The translations under genes were made by a program, and so were the position numbers. A model generated the notes under the pieces. That model made no database searches, was not told where the DNA came from, and saw only the letters and a program-made list of their open reading frames with translations. Shown here one piece after another: positions 34,970-47,435 of a stretch of DNA of 64,000 bases (positions are counted from its first letter, which is position 1; every line of letters begins with the position of its first letter). Origin of the DNA: Dactylellina haptotyla (lineage: Eukaryota > Ascomycota > Orbiliomycetes > Orbiliales > Orbiliaceae); the NCBI GenBank assembly GCA_031310005.1, contig CM062386.1, positions 2,666,001 to 2,730,000 on the forward strand. Reading direction: 5' to 3'.

Positions 34970-37900
34970 AAAATTTCTCGCTAGCTCGATGTGACTAACA
35001 AACGGATGGATGGGTACGTTCGGACCAAGTACACCTCAGGTCAAAGTTGGAGGTAAAAAAAGGATTTGGGACATCTGAGAGCTTAGCTGGCAGAAGCTGT
35101 GGTCATGGTAAGGCCGCCTACTGGTTGGAACATTTCTAGCCCCAATGCCCCGTAGCCATGGGCTGGGTTGTTCCCGAGAAGAGCTCATCACTTGATACCT
35201 TTGAATGGTTGACCGACTGGCCGACTGGACGTCAAGACCGTCGCTCCACACACAACAGAAACCCTCAATCAAGTGATTTCCGAAGGCTCGCTAGTTTTTT
35301 CGGTGCCCTTTTCGCCAAATTTCTTCTTCTCTCTTTCTAATCCTTCCAACCTTCAGGTGACGGATTCCCCGTGCGTTGTCTCGGCGACTTTTTTTCTATT
35401 TCTTTCTTTCTTCGATCGAGATCTCAGAGGCTAGCCGGTTCCCGAGTATATAAAACCCTACATGGGGACGCCAGGATTGCTCACTGGAATTCGCCCTGAA
35501 ATCGAAGCATTTCAAACGCGAGCCGTGAAATTGGAACGGTCTCAAAGAGGACCCGAGGGAAGGGTTGTTGTTTGTTTGACCCTCTCTCCTTTCAATCAAC
35601 TTCGCACAGCTCTCTCGTCATTGTGTGAAGCGTGTGCGTGTTCTGGATGGATGCTCGCCGATTTCATGTTACCAAGCCTTTAAGACGCCGAATGTCATTC
35701 AAAACCAGTGGATGTGGGACTGGATATTTTTGCAGAATGCAGTCTAGCGGGGATTGGGGCCCACTGCGGGAGAACCTAACCTGGCCCCAGGTGCTTGCTT
35801 TTTCGGAACCTGCCTCAAAAGAATTTTCGCTCCTCGCGTCCCTTTAGCTTGTTGGGGTTAAGTGAAAGGCAACGGCTACGACGACAGTTGCTGTAACTGC
35901 AACGAGGTGACGCTGTTTCCCTAAAGAAGATCCAGCTGATCGTTTGGCACAGGGCTGGGACATTTCCTCGGACCCGGTAGCCCTCTTCCGCCCCGACCTT
36001 GTTCGATCAAACGAAAAGCACAGTGCCGTCACGTATTTAGATCAGGCACATTCCCGTATTGACGCACGCATGGGGCGGCGGTACAGCACACGTCTGGCTC
36101 CTCCCAGGAAGCTTGAGCACCAGTGGCTGATCGACTGGTTCCGAAGAGCTGTGGTTGATGATGTATTGTTTCTTCCCCGACGGCGGCCAGCCAGCCATGC
36201 CTACGGCAAGCAGTTCCAAGTTTTTGGCTCATCGAGTGGATCGCCAAACGGATACGCCCCTCACATTGATTCAAAAAGAATGCATGGCGCCTTTAATATC
36301 GATAGAGAGAGACAGTCTTATTAAGAAGGCTGATGCTGTGTAGGGTCGGACATGGCCGATACCTCTCCTGCACGGTACACCCTGTCGCATCATCCCCGCA
36401 AAAGGAAAAACTCGAGCAGTTTTTTTTTTTTTTTAATGGTTTGATTGCGTTGGAACAGAGAGCAAAAGAAGGCCTGGAAATTGGCAATTGGCTTGCAATA
36501 GCTAGCAGCGAGGGCGTCCCAATGCGTGGCTGATAGAATGGATGCAAAAGGACGCAACAGAGAATATTGTCCTGAATGGCTCGGGGAGTTAAGGCTGTTC
36601 CGGTCGAATCGACAGCATCCAAGCATACCCAGTGAGCGTAGCAAAGTCGCTCCTGGCATATCCCATCCATCGATCACATGGCCTAGCTTGTTGGTGCTTA
36701 GTGGGAATGGGCAGCAATAACGACATGCAGATGGGTGGAGAAGAATGGTTGAGGAGGCCATCTTTGCTTCTTTCTTCCCCGCAAAAAGGCCAAGCCTGGG
36801 TGGTTAACGAGGTGGGAAAAAGAAACTCCACGCACGCACAGATCCACCCGTCAACTCAACTCAACTCGACCCAACGCAGCAAACATCCACCGCACAACCA
36901 CAGCAGCCAGCCAGCAGCGGGGCCAGCAGGTCGCTTGGCTACGGGCTAGCTCGAGGCACTACATGCACCGCAGAGCACCACAGCTGTCAACCATATACGA
37001 ACGCGTATATAAAAATATCACAGTGAATTGCTGCCGTCGATTTGCATGCGGCGGGTATCACGGCGGGGATCGAGGGAGTAGCAAGAGCCAAAAGCCTTCC
37101 AGCGAATGAAACCTGCCCCATGCAGCACCCCTGCCTCGCAGACTATCGACAGTACCGTTCGTCTTTAAGCGAGGAAGAATTTCTTCATCCATCCTCTGCT
37201 GCGCGCTCCTGTGCACGGGGCAATCGAGAAGGACAGCCGAAGTCTGCCCAAGCTGTGTGCGCTGGGGCACGATCGTGACGATCTGGCTGCCCGATCCGAT
37301 TAATGCTGGGTTATTATTGCTGCTTGCTGCTTTGCTACTTCGGACTGCCTGGATACGATGTCAGAGATGATGTCGTCGGCTCCTGCGAAACGCAATTGCG
37401 CCATCCAGATTTTTTTCGCGGGGCCGGTGCCTGCTGAACCGGAGATCCGGAAATACAGCTGGCATCGTTCAAAGAGAATTTTTCTCTCTCATTGGCTAGC
37501 GTCACCTCGCAGACAGATGCAGAATCCGGGAGCTCCCCCTCGGTCAATGGAAAAGGCGCCTCAATCCAACGAAACAACCCTTCGAGAATTTAAACCTTGC
37601 CCTTGGTTTCGCAAGGTTAAGCGATTGGCTCTTTGGTCCACTTCTGAACACAAACTCTGAAGGCCAGACTGGTATGCGGGATCCTGAAATACGTGCTTGA
37701 TCCGACACATCCCAATGGTTCGCGGCCGCCCTTAAGTTAAGGGGTTGGCGCAAATTGGCCGGAATATTCGTCACAAAACTCCTAAACCTTGAACTTTTTT
37801 TTTTCCCTCTCCCATCGGCGACATCGGCGATCTTCCTATGTCTGGCATTGAAGCGTGAATAAGCTATATGAGCCTTCAACTTCTGTGTAAAGCATGGACT

Positions 37901-38285
37901 TACTGTGAGGGCATAAAAGCACTCATAAAACGTGCCCTCGAATCTTAAAAAATGCGAATGGAAGTGTTATAATTTTTGATAAACTTCCACTTGCGATACA
38001 CGTAACCTTACTGTGCGACAAGATTATATCAAATGGCCAGGCATAGGCGGTCAAATAGCTCTCGACGACACGACGACAGGGAGCTACCAATATAACATCT
38101 GACTATTTAACTCTACAGCTATGCGCCGGGAAACATGCGGAATAATTTGAAATGGGAATTACGAAAATAGGCGTTCTCACTTTTTAGGCCGTGGTAATAT
38201 TGCGATTTAGACGACTAAGGAATAAGACGGTCAGCGAAAGTCATGAAGGATTCGATTAAAGGGTAGCTAATGATGTGGAGATTCA

Positions 38286-40512
38286 GTGGCGTCTTTTGGC
38301 CCGGCTCATATCAACCGAATAGACACGGCAAAGTCTAGCCGCCATCACGCAATTATCCCGATGATCAAATTTATTCTCAGTCGCCGTCGTAAAAGCATCT
38401 CCTTTGCTAAGAACTTCCAAGGAACTAGTCATAGGCCGCTACAACTCCAAGCTCTCATTATCAGCCCTTTAAGCGGAGAAGTCTTATGCACGACGGAATG
38501 GGAAACTCCAAACTCTTGGGACTTTATAATGTCGACGGTATGGGCAACTCCCTTACCTTAGGAGTCTATTCTTTCAGAAGCAGCAAGCCATGTAAAAGAG
38601 CCTATTCAAAACTGTAGCGTGATTATCTCCTGGCAAGCTCATGCTTGTGCAAAATCGGACGGATGGCGACTTATCTCTCCAGACCAATTCCGATGTTTGA
38701 TATAATGTGACCATAAAAATTCCTGCCACCGGATTTCATGAAAACCAATTACGTACTCAAACATTTGGCAGAGATGCCAACAGCCCTAAATATGCTGTAC
38801 TTTATGTACGGGACGCAATCGGCCGGGTTTTCGAGCTCTTGGTTTTTTTATGCCCCGAATCTATTGTATATGGAGAAGCTCTAATATTTTGATGCAAAAG
38901 CTCGGAAATATTCAAAATTTGTATAACATTTTCTGGACCTGTATTGATTACAATACCAAAGAGATACCATCCTGGCTTTGATGCGTGTATGGCCAGCGTA
39001 CTTCTTGTCGTCTTACTGCCTTTCACTCTTGCGATCCTGCTCCTGTACCTTGATAACAGCGAACGCTGTTCGTCATCAGGCAAGGCTTCCAACAGTATCT
39101 CCGTATATCATCGAGGGCATGACTATCAGTCTATCATCAGAGAAATCTGGTCTCGATACCAGCTGATTTTGCCCCTCCAAGTAATGTGACTGCGACCAGG
39201 AACCAAACCAAAACAATCTATTGGATCCGACAGGAAATATCCGCATCCAAAGATTAAAAGGGCCAAATTTAAATAGGACCTGCGTACGTTTATCACCCGC
39301 CAGGGACCAATCTTATGGTTTCGCATTCGGTACGTCCAATAAGTAAATTTCCCCCAGCTTGCTCTCAGCCATATGTTAAATTTCACGGACAGGGACGGGC
39401 TGGGCGCGCTACCCCGTAGCTCGCAGTCCAGGCTGTGATATCACCAGCTGCTTTCTCCGCGGAGATACCACCACCAGACCATCTCGTTTAACGGTCGAAC
39501 TGCCGTCCGGGAAAAGCCTAAATCCTGTCAGGGGATAGATTCGAACAAAATATCAAGCCCTATTATTGTATCTGAGACCTTTCCTCGGCATAAACCAATA
39601 GCCAAACTTTTGCTCCTTTGGACAGCGGGAGTACATGTGGAGAAGTATCGTACCGTTCAAGTTAGTGCTGCGAGAGATGTTCGTCATGGAAGCAAAAACC
39701 CTCGATGCGTTCTGCAAAAATAGAGATGACAATCCTTGAGGATACCTCCGTACATCAATAGAGAGTGTGATCAACCTTCCCAAAAGAAGCCGGTGCAGTT
39801 GTGGGTGTTGTTCGAAACAAGAAAGAGAAGCCACCCAACGGATATTGAAGCAAACAAGGACTGGAATCAAGCCTTTAACCAGGCCTTGCAATATCAGATG
39901 TGCATGATCGTCTCTTAAAAGCGGAAATAAGTTATTGGAGCCGTCATTTTGCGGGGATAACATTGCTCGCTCGAGCATAATTGAAGTAAAGCCCTGCAAT
40001 ACCAACCAGTGATTTCAAGATATATTCTTCTTACGATGAAACTTCTCACGATTTCCTAGACTCTGGTAGTATATGCGAGTTTGCACTTCAGCTGTGGTAT
40101 GACGGCGACCACGTTGGCCAATGACCAATACGAACCCGTTTTCGTTTTATTAAGTTACATCGGAGGCGTGGAAGAAAATACTGGTTGACTGGATCTCCAG
40201 GTTTCACCACAGCCACCGCAAGATCCTTCGTATATATACACGGATCCATTCAACGCGGACACGCATATCGTCGAAGTCACCGTATGCGCCTCTCCATGCG
40301 AATATACCGAGGAAATAGAAGGAATCACACCGCCCAAGATGTACGACGGGCAATTCGTCCTTCTGTCGTCTCAATCGGTATTCCTATTTTGGAGAAAATT
40401 TTGGCAGCTGATTTATGGTTATCGAATCATCCCAACGTCGGGACCGGAAAACTCCACAACGAACCCGATCATCATGGGATCTCGCATACGGCTGGAACTT
40501 AGCGCTCCTTAA
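38286..40512 (+). other. Coding-like but unresolved segment, possible decayed or intron-rich gene
   Basis: Several separate stretches on the plus strand read like protein, but I cannot assemble a gene. Examples are a 91-codon ATG frame from 38286, a 61-codon frame from 38707 with VTIKIPATGFHENQLRTQTF-like sequence, an 81-codon frame from 38944 with a hydrophobic helix (VLLVVLLPFTLAILLLYL), and a stretch ending at 40512 with IYTDPFNADTHIVEVTV-type sequence. That last stretch has codon third positions biased to C and G, like the real genes nearby. Frames are interrupted several times. No family was recognised. A 150-codon frame on the opposite strand (39553-40005) overlaps. It could be an old pseudogene, a gene with many introns, or chance. 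Confidence 0.3.
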
Positions 40513-41079
40513 ACCTCAAACACGGCCCGAGGAAAGAGGTCTGATATCCTCTAAAGAACGGGAGCTTGGACACTAAAGTAGCGCAACGCTCATACATTCG
40601 GGAAATACCGTGGCGCATTCCGGAGCCATACCTGCATCTACATAGTAATGAGCAGATTCGCCAGGTGTAGGCACGGATCCCTTCGCTGGGCATCCCTATA
40701 AGACTTTCACTCCCCTTTTAAACCGTCTGGTCAACTGTTGGGATCGATGAAATAAGCCCTCATCACACGGATAACTCAACATGGGTTTGCGGGGCTTGCG
40801 AGTTGGCCTTGTTGCATTCTAAATGTGACAAGAGAGATATATTTCTAATCCTAGCTTGAAAATATCCCGATGTCACGACAGGGAACTATCTAGATTGCGT
40901 GTACCTATCCCCCGCTATCGCTGTTCAATACACAAAGGTAAGAAAAGAAAGAATATGCAAAAAAGACGCCAGAGGAGCCCACCCCAAAAGCACAATCATA
41001 ACGCTTGATAAACTTGTCGTTAGAGGTAATCAATCATAAAAACGAAGACAGGGAAACACCGAAACCCAAAGGATATCTC
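40513..41079. other. Intergenic stretch 3' of the F-box gene
   Basis: 567 bases with no supportable gene; only short random frames are seen. It includes the 3' flank of the minus-strand F-box gene. Confidence 0.55.
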
Positions 41080-42430
41080 CTAAGTTTGCCCCGGCCTAAC
41101 CATGTTGCCGACACACCCAGTGCAGCTCAAGTCGTCAACCACAATGCCGCCAAACATGCCAGCCGCCAGCCCCTCCCCAACGTGAGGCTCGAGCTCCCGA
41201 TTCCTCAGCACCTCTTGCGCGGCATCGAACCAAATCTCCCGGATCGGTGGCGGAACGTCTCGTTCAACATCGTTCGCTCCACCAGGACTCACGGGCCCGG
41301 TCACCTCCTCCAGCTCGTCAAAGTCCTTCTGCATCGCCCGCGCGAATGCCTTCCGGGTTGAATGGCTGGCGTACGGCATATCTGCCGCGAAGAACTCCGT
41401 GATCCTGCCCAAGCCGGATTTGTGCAGCAGCATTGATATCCATGGGTCGTTTTTTTGGTGCGGCGGAGCTGGGCAGACGGACAGACGGATGTGCTTGACG
41501 AGGAGGTGCATTATGTGATGGGTTTGTATAAGGATGTTGTCGGACAGCGAGCTGATGATTGTGATTTGGAACGCGCGGAATATCTCTGCACGGTTCAATG
41601 TCGGATGCGGGCCGTTATTGGTGGGCAATGAGGACACGAGACTCCGATGCGTGGCCAACCTCTCGAGCGTCTGTTCCCGACGGCGGCCATATTCCGTGAG
41701 AAAGTAGAGAACATAAATCATCCGCTCCGTGAGTTCCTCGGTGAGACATGTCTCCATTACGGTTCTTGTCTTGGGTTTGAGTCGCTGGATCGGGGTGTTC
41801 AGGCAGCGCTCGAGAATACGTTCGGTAAGATAGCCCGAGAGCTCGCGGCAGGTCTGCTCACGGCGGGTGAGACCGACGATATACCTGACATCGTAGCGAG
41901 GCTTATTGCAACTAGGTAATACCACCGCTGGGAAGAGCTTCGAAAGAGTAGTAAGGGAGTGCACTCGGATATACTGGCGCACGATAAGCGCGGAATTCAC
42001 ATCAATGATATTATAGAAGGATCTCGAAGTGCATTGAAGAGATATTAAATCGGTGACGTGCACTTGAGCGAAAATCTGCGCCAGAAGCTCCACCGGGAGC
42101 CTATCAAAGTAAGTTTCGGTAAGCTTAGTATTGTCGGTTGGTCGTGAGCTTCTGTAATTCAGCTTGGCGTCAGCACCGTACGCCAAAATAAAAAATAAAA
42201 AAATAAAAACAAATGAAATAAAAATGCTGGTAGAGTACATGGAATGCAAATGCGATTTCAAAAGGGCATGGATATGGTTGTATATAACTTCTGAAGGAGA
42301 AATAATACCTAGACCGATACTGGGCAAAGCGAGCTATAGCCAAGGACCAGCCCGTGGATAGCTTTCGGCCCCTACCACCATTGCTAGCGGCCGTCGTGGT
42401 AGCAGTAGCACTCCCAGACAAATTGATCAT
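41080..42430 (-). CDS. F-box domain protein
   Basis: The main exon (41080-42151) encodes an F-box, TYFDRLPVELLAQIFAQVHVTDLISLQCTSRSFYNII, followed by ~300 residues of helical sequence without recognisable repeats, ending TGCVGNMVRPGQT. My preferred model adds a first exon, 42309-42430 (MINLSGSATATTTAASNGG...), across a 157-base intron with donor GTATTA and acceptor TTACAG; it gives 397 residues. The intron is very T-rich on the sense strand. If it is not removed, an upstream in-frame ATG at 42327 gives a 415-residue protein with a spurious-looking hydrophobic N-terminus (FISFVFIFLFFILAYG), which would be odd for an F-box protein. The protein is probably an SCF substrate adaptor; the substrate is unknown. 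No leucine-rich repeats or WD40 repeats are visible, as is common in the diverse fungal F-box families. Confidence 0.75.
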
Positions 42431-43445
42431 CGTAAAGATGACCCCGAGTAACGTTACGTTCGGAAAAACACCTGCTCATAAAATATATCTATCCAAAGTC
42501 GACTTTCCCCAGGAAGGCAGCAGTGGTGATCCAACTGAGAAAGGGCGAGAAAAAGGGTGGATGTGGGACGCCTTTGGGATGGAGAACCGAACAGGAGTTG
42601 GATTCCGCCCAGCGGCTAGCGATGCTAAGGATGGATGGCCAATTTATTCCTCCAGCCCGTCTAGCGTCCCCTCCCTTCGGGTGTAGACGTGATGGTCAGG
42701 GCGCTGGTGCGGCTGTTATCCAGGATGCAGGAGTGCTGCGTCGGAATTTTTTAATTTTTTTTTTGGAGGCTGATCACGATCAAAGGGGCATGGTGCTTCG
42801 GGGTGCGAAAAATTTGGATTGGGGGAGAAAAGCTGGATTACCGCCAATCCGCTGGTTTCAAGTTTACTTTAAGTACAGTGTTTGTAATCAGAGAGTGAAA
42901 AATTGGGAAGGCCACACTACCTCCTCCTGCTATCGATAGCTGGGGAAGGCACTGCTGAAACGCTTTGGGAGCGTCGAACAATTCGGAACATCCATGGTGA
43001 GGCGGGGGCTGAAGACGGGCTATTATTAGCCACCCAGCTTCGTATTCGGGCGTCTGACAGCCCGCTAAGATCTCTCGACCGCGATAGCTTCGGTCGTTGT
43101 AGTCGTCGTAGCGCGAAAGGGTATAGCCACAGGACGGGTAATTTGCAGTCGGCTGGTTATCCGGTTCGGAATAGCTGGGTCCCAATCGTGTCTTATTCCT
43201 GCAATGCGGTCTCGTCGGATAAACTTATACAATGCATATTAATACACATTATTTTATATTTATACGCTCCTAACAATGCTCAGCGTTCCCAATCGAGCAA
43301 TTGGGGTTTGCTGCGTGTAACATTGGCAACCTCATCGACAACACGCTGTCGCGTTTCGCACCTCTTCTCCCCCCCGCCGCCTGTCTTTCCTTCCTCCTAC
43401 CAAACATCACCCACCGCTGCTGCGCCCGCCGTCGCGCCCGCCGCC
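42431..43445. promoter_or_regulatory. Divergent promoter region between the F-box gene and med10
   Basis: About 1 kb between oppositely directed start codons. Frames of up to 138 codons lack family features. The 150 bases before med10 are C/T-rich on the plus strand, consistent with a fungal leader. Confidence 0.6.
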
Positions 43446-44124
43446 ATGTCAGCAGCCACCCCGTCAACCGGTCCGTCCGCACAGTCCCAGACATCCGTCG
43501 ACAAGGTCGACAACGAGCTCCGTTCCGTCATCCAAGCTCTCTACGAGCTCGCCGTCTCAACTTACCGCAATGACGCCCCAAACCCAGCCGAGATCCTCAT
43601 CACGCAGGTGAAGGACCTCGTCACCAAGTTTGACCACCTACAGCAGGCCTCCGACGGCGTCAAGGACCTCTGGATCCCGCGAGAAGTCATCGGGTGAGTC
43701 GAACCCCGGTTCATATCCGCTGAGGGAACACCCAGCCCTAACAGCGCGCACCTACAGATACGTAGAGCACGGCCGCAACCCAGACATCTACACTCGTGAA
43801 TTCGTCGAACTCGCCATCAAACAGAACCAATACATGAACGGGAAAAAACGCGCCTTCCAGGATTTCCGCGACGTGCTGGCAGATCACATCAACAACGGCT
43901 TTCCCGAACTCAGAGCCGACGTCGACGAGGTGCTCGAAAACACCGGCGGGCGGAGAAATGTCCCCAAACTACCGGCGATAACTGCGGGAGAGAGTGAAAA
44001 GTCGCCCGCTGGCGACACGGGGAGTGGTGGCAGCTCTGCCCCTTCGAGTTCTGTTCCCGTGAATGGGGTCATGAAAATGAGCATCAGCGGGAGCGGAAGG
44101 GACGAGCCGACTCCGAACGCCTGA
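43446..44124 (+). CDS. med10: Mediator complex subunit 10 (Med10/Nut2)
   Basis: Middle-module subunit of Mediator, which couples gene-specific activators to RNA polymerase II. Two exons, 43446-43693 and 43758-44124, joined across a 64-base intron (GTGAGT...CCTACAG); 204 residues. The Med10 domain covers ~20-145: VDNELRSVIQALYELAVSTY, then QVKDLVTKFDHLQQ and [24 protein letters not shown], the last being the family hallmark and lying across the splice junction. A Gly/Ser/Pro-rich tail follows. The start has the context CCGCCATGT. The gene converges on the arrestin gene with 643 bases between stops. Confidence 0.95.
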
Positions 44125-44767
44125 ATTCAGATGGCTAGCTAGAATGAGAACTTGTAGGATGATATATATATATATACTCTTGCGGCTTACGGTTGTCGGG
44201 CCGCTCTTACGCAAACGCAACTGGCGAGAGTCAATCGCAAGGAGACATTGGGAGTATATATTGATTAATATTGAGCAAGCGATTGAGGGCTGGGCGAGTT
44301 CCCTGACCCTTAGTAAGCTTCGCCTTTAGGACTCGCAAAGTCTGCAACACCTGGAAGGAGAGTAGGCGGTGGCCGTCAAAGCAGGCATCCGTACAGGGAA
44401 CGACAGGTATGGATATCTAGTCCTAACGGTCACTGCGGTGGAATATATATCAGTCACAGGCGACAAGCGATCGAATATTTTGGGTATATAGAGTATATAG
44501 TAGCGAAACGGGCGTTTATGGATCTAATTGACCTTCTTTGGGCATGGATCTAACATTGAAAGGCGTAAAAAACGCCGCCACAAATTTACCTCTCATGGTC
44601 CAATATTATAAACCTCACAAGCTAGAGTAAAGAGTGTAAGGGAACGATAGGGAACAAAGAATACCACATCATCGTGTGATTATACACGGAGTGCATTCCT
44701 TCAAACGAATAGGCGAGGCCTACAACCTCGAGTGACTAGAAAAACAATCGTATGCTCCAATCTACGT
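44125..44767. other. Convergent intergenic region between med10 and the arrestin gene
   Basis: 643 bases between two stop codons. AT-rich, with a TA tract at 44161-44174. Nothing recognisable as a gene; it should contain both polyadenylation regions. Confidence 0.6.
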
Positions 44768-46922
44768 CTATGAGAAGAATTTTCGCACAGAAGAAGGTAT
44801 AGACGAACCAAGAGAATAGAATAGCTGGGTAACAGGAGCTTGTGCAGAAGCCTCCCCTTCGCCCCCACCGGCAGCTTCGTCCGCTTGTTTCTTTTTCTTC
44901 TGCTGCGTCACTTTGGGAGGTGTCGCCACGCCTGAAGTCACATGATTCATACTCAGGCCGGTCTCGGTAATCGGGATCGGTTCCAGCTGCGAGAGATCGG
45001 AGTCTGTGTAACGGCGCCGGATGGCCCCACCGTCTCTCACCGTCGTTGTGGACGGACGCTGCGTTGGAAGTGAGCGGCGAATTGCAGAAAAGCTCGCAAA
45101 GCTCGGTTTGCCGCCGAGACCAGACATCAACGCTTCCTGAATAGAATACTGTTTTGTTTGCGAACGAATCGAAAAGTCTTTAGTTAGTCACCAGGGCAGG
45201 GCTACAATTGGATGCGGAGCTCTGGCTGCAGAAGCGCCTTCCTACCGTATGCAAAATTTGAATCGGGAGGACGGCCTTGACCTTGCGGTGCGGACTAAAT
45301 ATGGCGTCAATCAAGCTTTTTGACATCAACAGGGGCGTTGGAAAATGGACAGGGGACCATACTCGAGCTTTGGGCAGGTTGTCACCACGAGGAAATATTG
45401 CACCTTAAAGAATTTTCCTAATTTTTTAAATCAATGAAACAAGAAACCTTGTTAGTGTCACAAAATTTTCCTTCTTCCCACCTTTCTAAGAACCGGCTAA
45501 TGCCGGCGCCTGATTTCTTGATATCTGGGGACAACCTTACCTCTCGGAATTGTCAATTGCCCTTTAGGGATCTCGATCTCACATGTAACTGCGTCCTGCT
45601 TGTTGCCTTTTAGTCCCGTCCAGCGGCTACCGGCATTGAGCTCCGACTTTGCCATCGTCTTTTTCTCGGTCCACGATGGGTTCCCGGTCTCTTCGTCGCT
45701 AGCGTTTTTGTAGGCATTGATACGTCGGATCTACGACGAGAATCAGCTGATATATCAACCATATGATCCCCTTCATCAAGGGTTATCCTGTTCGGCGAGC
45801 AGAACAAAAAATAAAAACCTACAAGTCGAATCCGGATAGTCCCTATGCGGAACAGCGAGCCATTTTCGATCAGAACATCGACAAAGACCGACCCGCCGCT
45901 AAACCAATACGGACGACTAATGCTAGCGGTGAGCTTCAGATAACCCTCGTGGGTCGGTGAGAAGCTTCGTTCTTCGGACACCTTGACTTCCTGGTCGAAA
46001 TCCACACGGGTCCTCCGCAGCTCCCCAATGGAAGGCGTGATCGCAACATCGCGGCAGCATCGGACCAGGAACTTGACATTCCCAATCTTGAATAAAATTG
46101 TCCTAAAAAGGAAATATTAGCTTTTTTTGATATCAAAAGTATGCGAGACGATGCTTTTCGCACCCGAAGATAACATATCGAATACGAACGCCCGCCGAGC
46201 TATAGGTCCCCACGCCGATATCCAGGGGAAGATCGATATTGAACGGGAACACTTCATCACCGGGCTTGATCGCCCAGAAGGGCCCGGAGCTTCCTTCTTC
46301 ACGCAAGATTGAAGGGGGAGGGGGGTGGTTATCGTCGATAAACTCGATAGCTAGCGATTTGAAGATTTGGCGGTGGGTCCACGACAGCTCTGTGAACAAT
46401 CAATTAGCTCTTCCTTTTTGTAATGTATAGATATTTATATACATATATCAAATGCGCACTGCACGGGGAGCATACCTTCGATACCCACGAGATCCACGGC
46501 AACTCGTGCCAGCTGGATTTCTGTACCATCAAGACTGTTGACGGATACGTTCAACTTCCCCGCGACAGAGCCGCCGCCAATGTGGAAGGGCGAGGTTATG
46601 AAAATATCGGCTTTAAGCGTAGTCGAGGTGATGATGGGGTTTAGCAGTAAATCGTGAGGTACGCTGGGGCGAATGAACGTCTTTGGGCGGAATAACAGTG
46701 GGAGTAGCTCCCCGCGAAGGGAGCTGTGCGAAGCTTGTTCGCTGGGTGCGTGATGGCTTGAGCCCGTTTCCTACGAACAATATAGCAGCAACTATTAGGA
46801 GAACTTTCTTGAAATAATGACTTAAATCTAGCTGCCGATAGATATATCCTTACGGGCTGGACTTGAGCGCTCGTGTTATCGAGATTGCCCATGATGGTTA
46901 TGTTTGAAGATGAACTCGACAT
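44768..46922 (-). CDS. Arrestin-domain protein
   Basis: Alpha-arrestin-type protein, a family whose fungal members recruit ubiquitin ligases to plasma-membrane cargo. Eight exons, the most of any gene here: 46854-46922, 46476-46770, 46164-46389, 45823-46102, 45541-45730, 45363-45417, 45246-45294 and 44768-45136; introns 83, 86, 61, 92, 123, 68 and 109 bases; 510 residues. The arrestin N-domain includes ITSTTLKADIFITSPFHIGG, VRVAVDLVG-like and KPGDEVFPFNIDLPLD strands, then GVRIRYVIFG. The C-domain follows with HEGYLKLTASISRPYWFSGG and IRIRLIRRINAYKN. The tail is Lys/Glu-rich and ends LGSSIPSSVRKFFS. No PPxY motif is visible in the parts read, unlike many Rsp5 adaptors, so a ligase link is unproven. 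The two very small exons (55 and 49 bases) are the least certain parts; they keep frame and give arrestin-like strands. Confidence 0.82.
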
Positions 46923-47435
46923 CCAGCTGGCTATGGCTGATGTTCTCCAGCATTACGGCTCGCCGTCATAATTGATTACCATTCTATTATGTTGTTCACT
47001 CGAGCGATCGCAAGGAAATAAAATATGTATTCAAATATGGGAGAAAATATGGCTACAACGAAGGAATGAAACATCTTGCGAAGCAGAGAACGATCAGTTA
47101 TGCCACAAAAACCCCGTCTGGAAAGAAAGAATACCCTCGAAAACCATGGTATCAAAGCACAACTTAACCCCGTAAAACCATCGCTGGTACCGATAATATC
47201 GCTATATTGATCTTTCTGCAAGTTCCCGAAGCATGGATATCAAAAGAATACAGAAGAAGAAGAGAGTCAGAGAGAGCAGAACAAAAATATGTGGATGGCG
47301 AACCAAAAAAAAAAAAAAAAAAGCCCGAAGATAAATCCCAATCTGCACCAGGTATAATTCCGTCTTGAACCGTTGTTGTAGTTGTACACGCACACAAACA
47401 CGCAAGAAACCCCAATATCTTAATATCTATCTATC
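46923..47435. other. Intergenic: arrestin promoter side and transporter 3' flank
   Basis: 513 bases between head-to-tail minus-strand genes. An A-run of 18 on the plus strand at 47305-47322 (T-run in the transporter's sense) lies 113 bases past the transporter stop. Nothing else is recognisable. Confidence 0.6.

Larger units (their letters stand above)
33611..38285. other. Gene-poor region upstream of the bZIP gene
   Basis: 4.7 kb. The first part must contain the bZIP promoter and leader. A TC-rich tract lies at 34941-34969, and T- or A-runs at 36420-36434 and 37797-37805. Overlapping frames of 60-148 codons occur on both strands in every phase, the mark of random sequence rather than genes. 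No RNA gene is recognisable. Confidence 0.55.

Noticed and set aside
39553-40005. 150-codon minus-strand frame as an independent gene
   Set aside because: No family resemblance, and plus-strand frames over the same bases look at least as protein-like; kept only as part of the unresolved segment.
43694-43712. tRNA-like GTCGAACCCCGGTTC
   Set aside because: Lies inside the short intron of med10 and has no tRNA fold around it.
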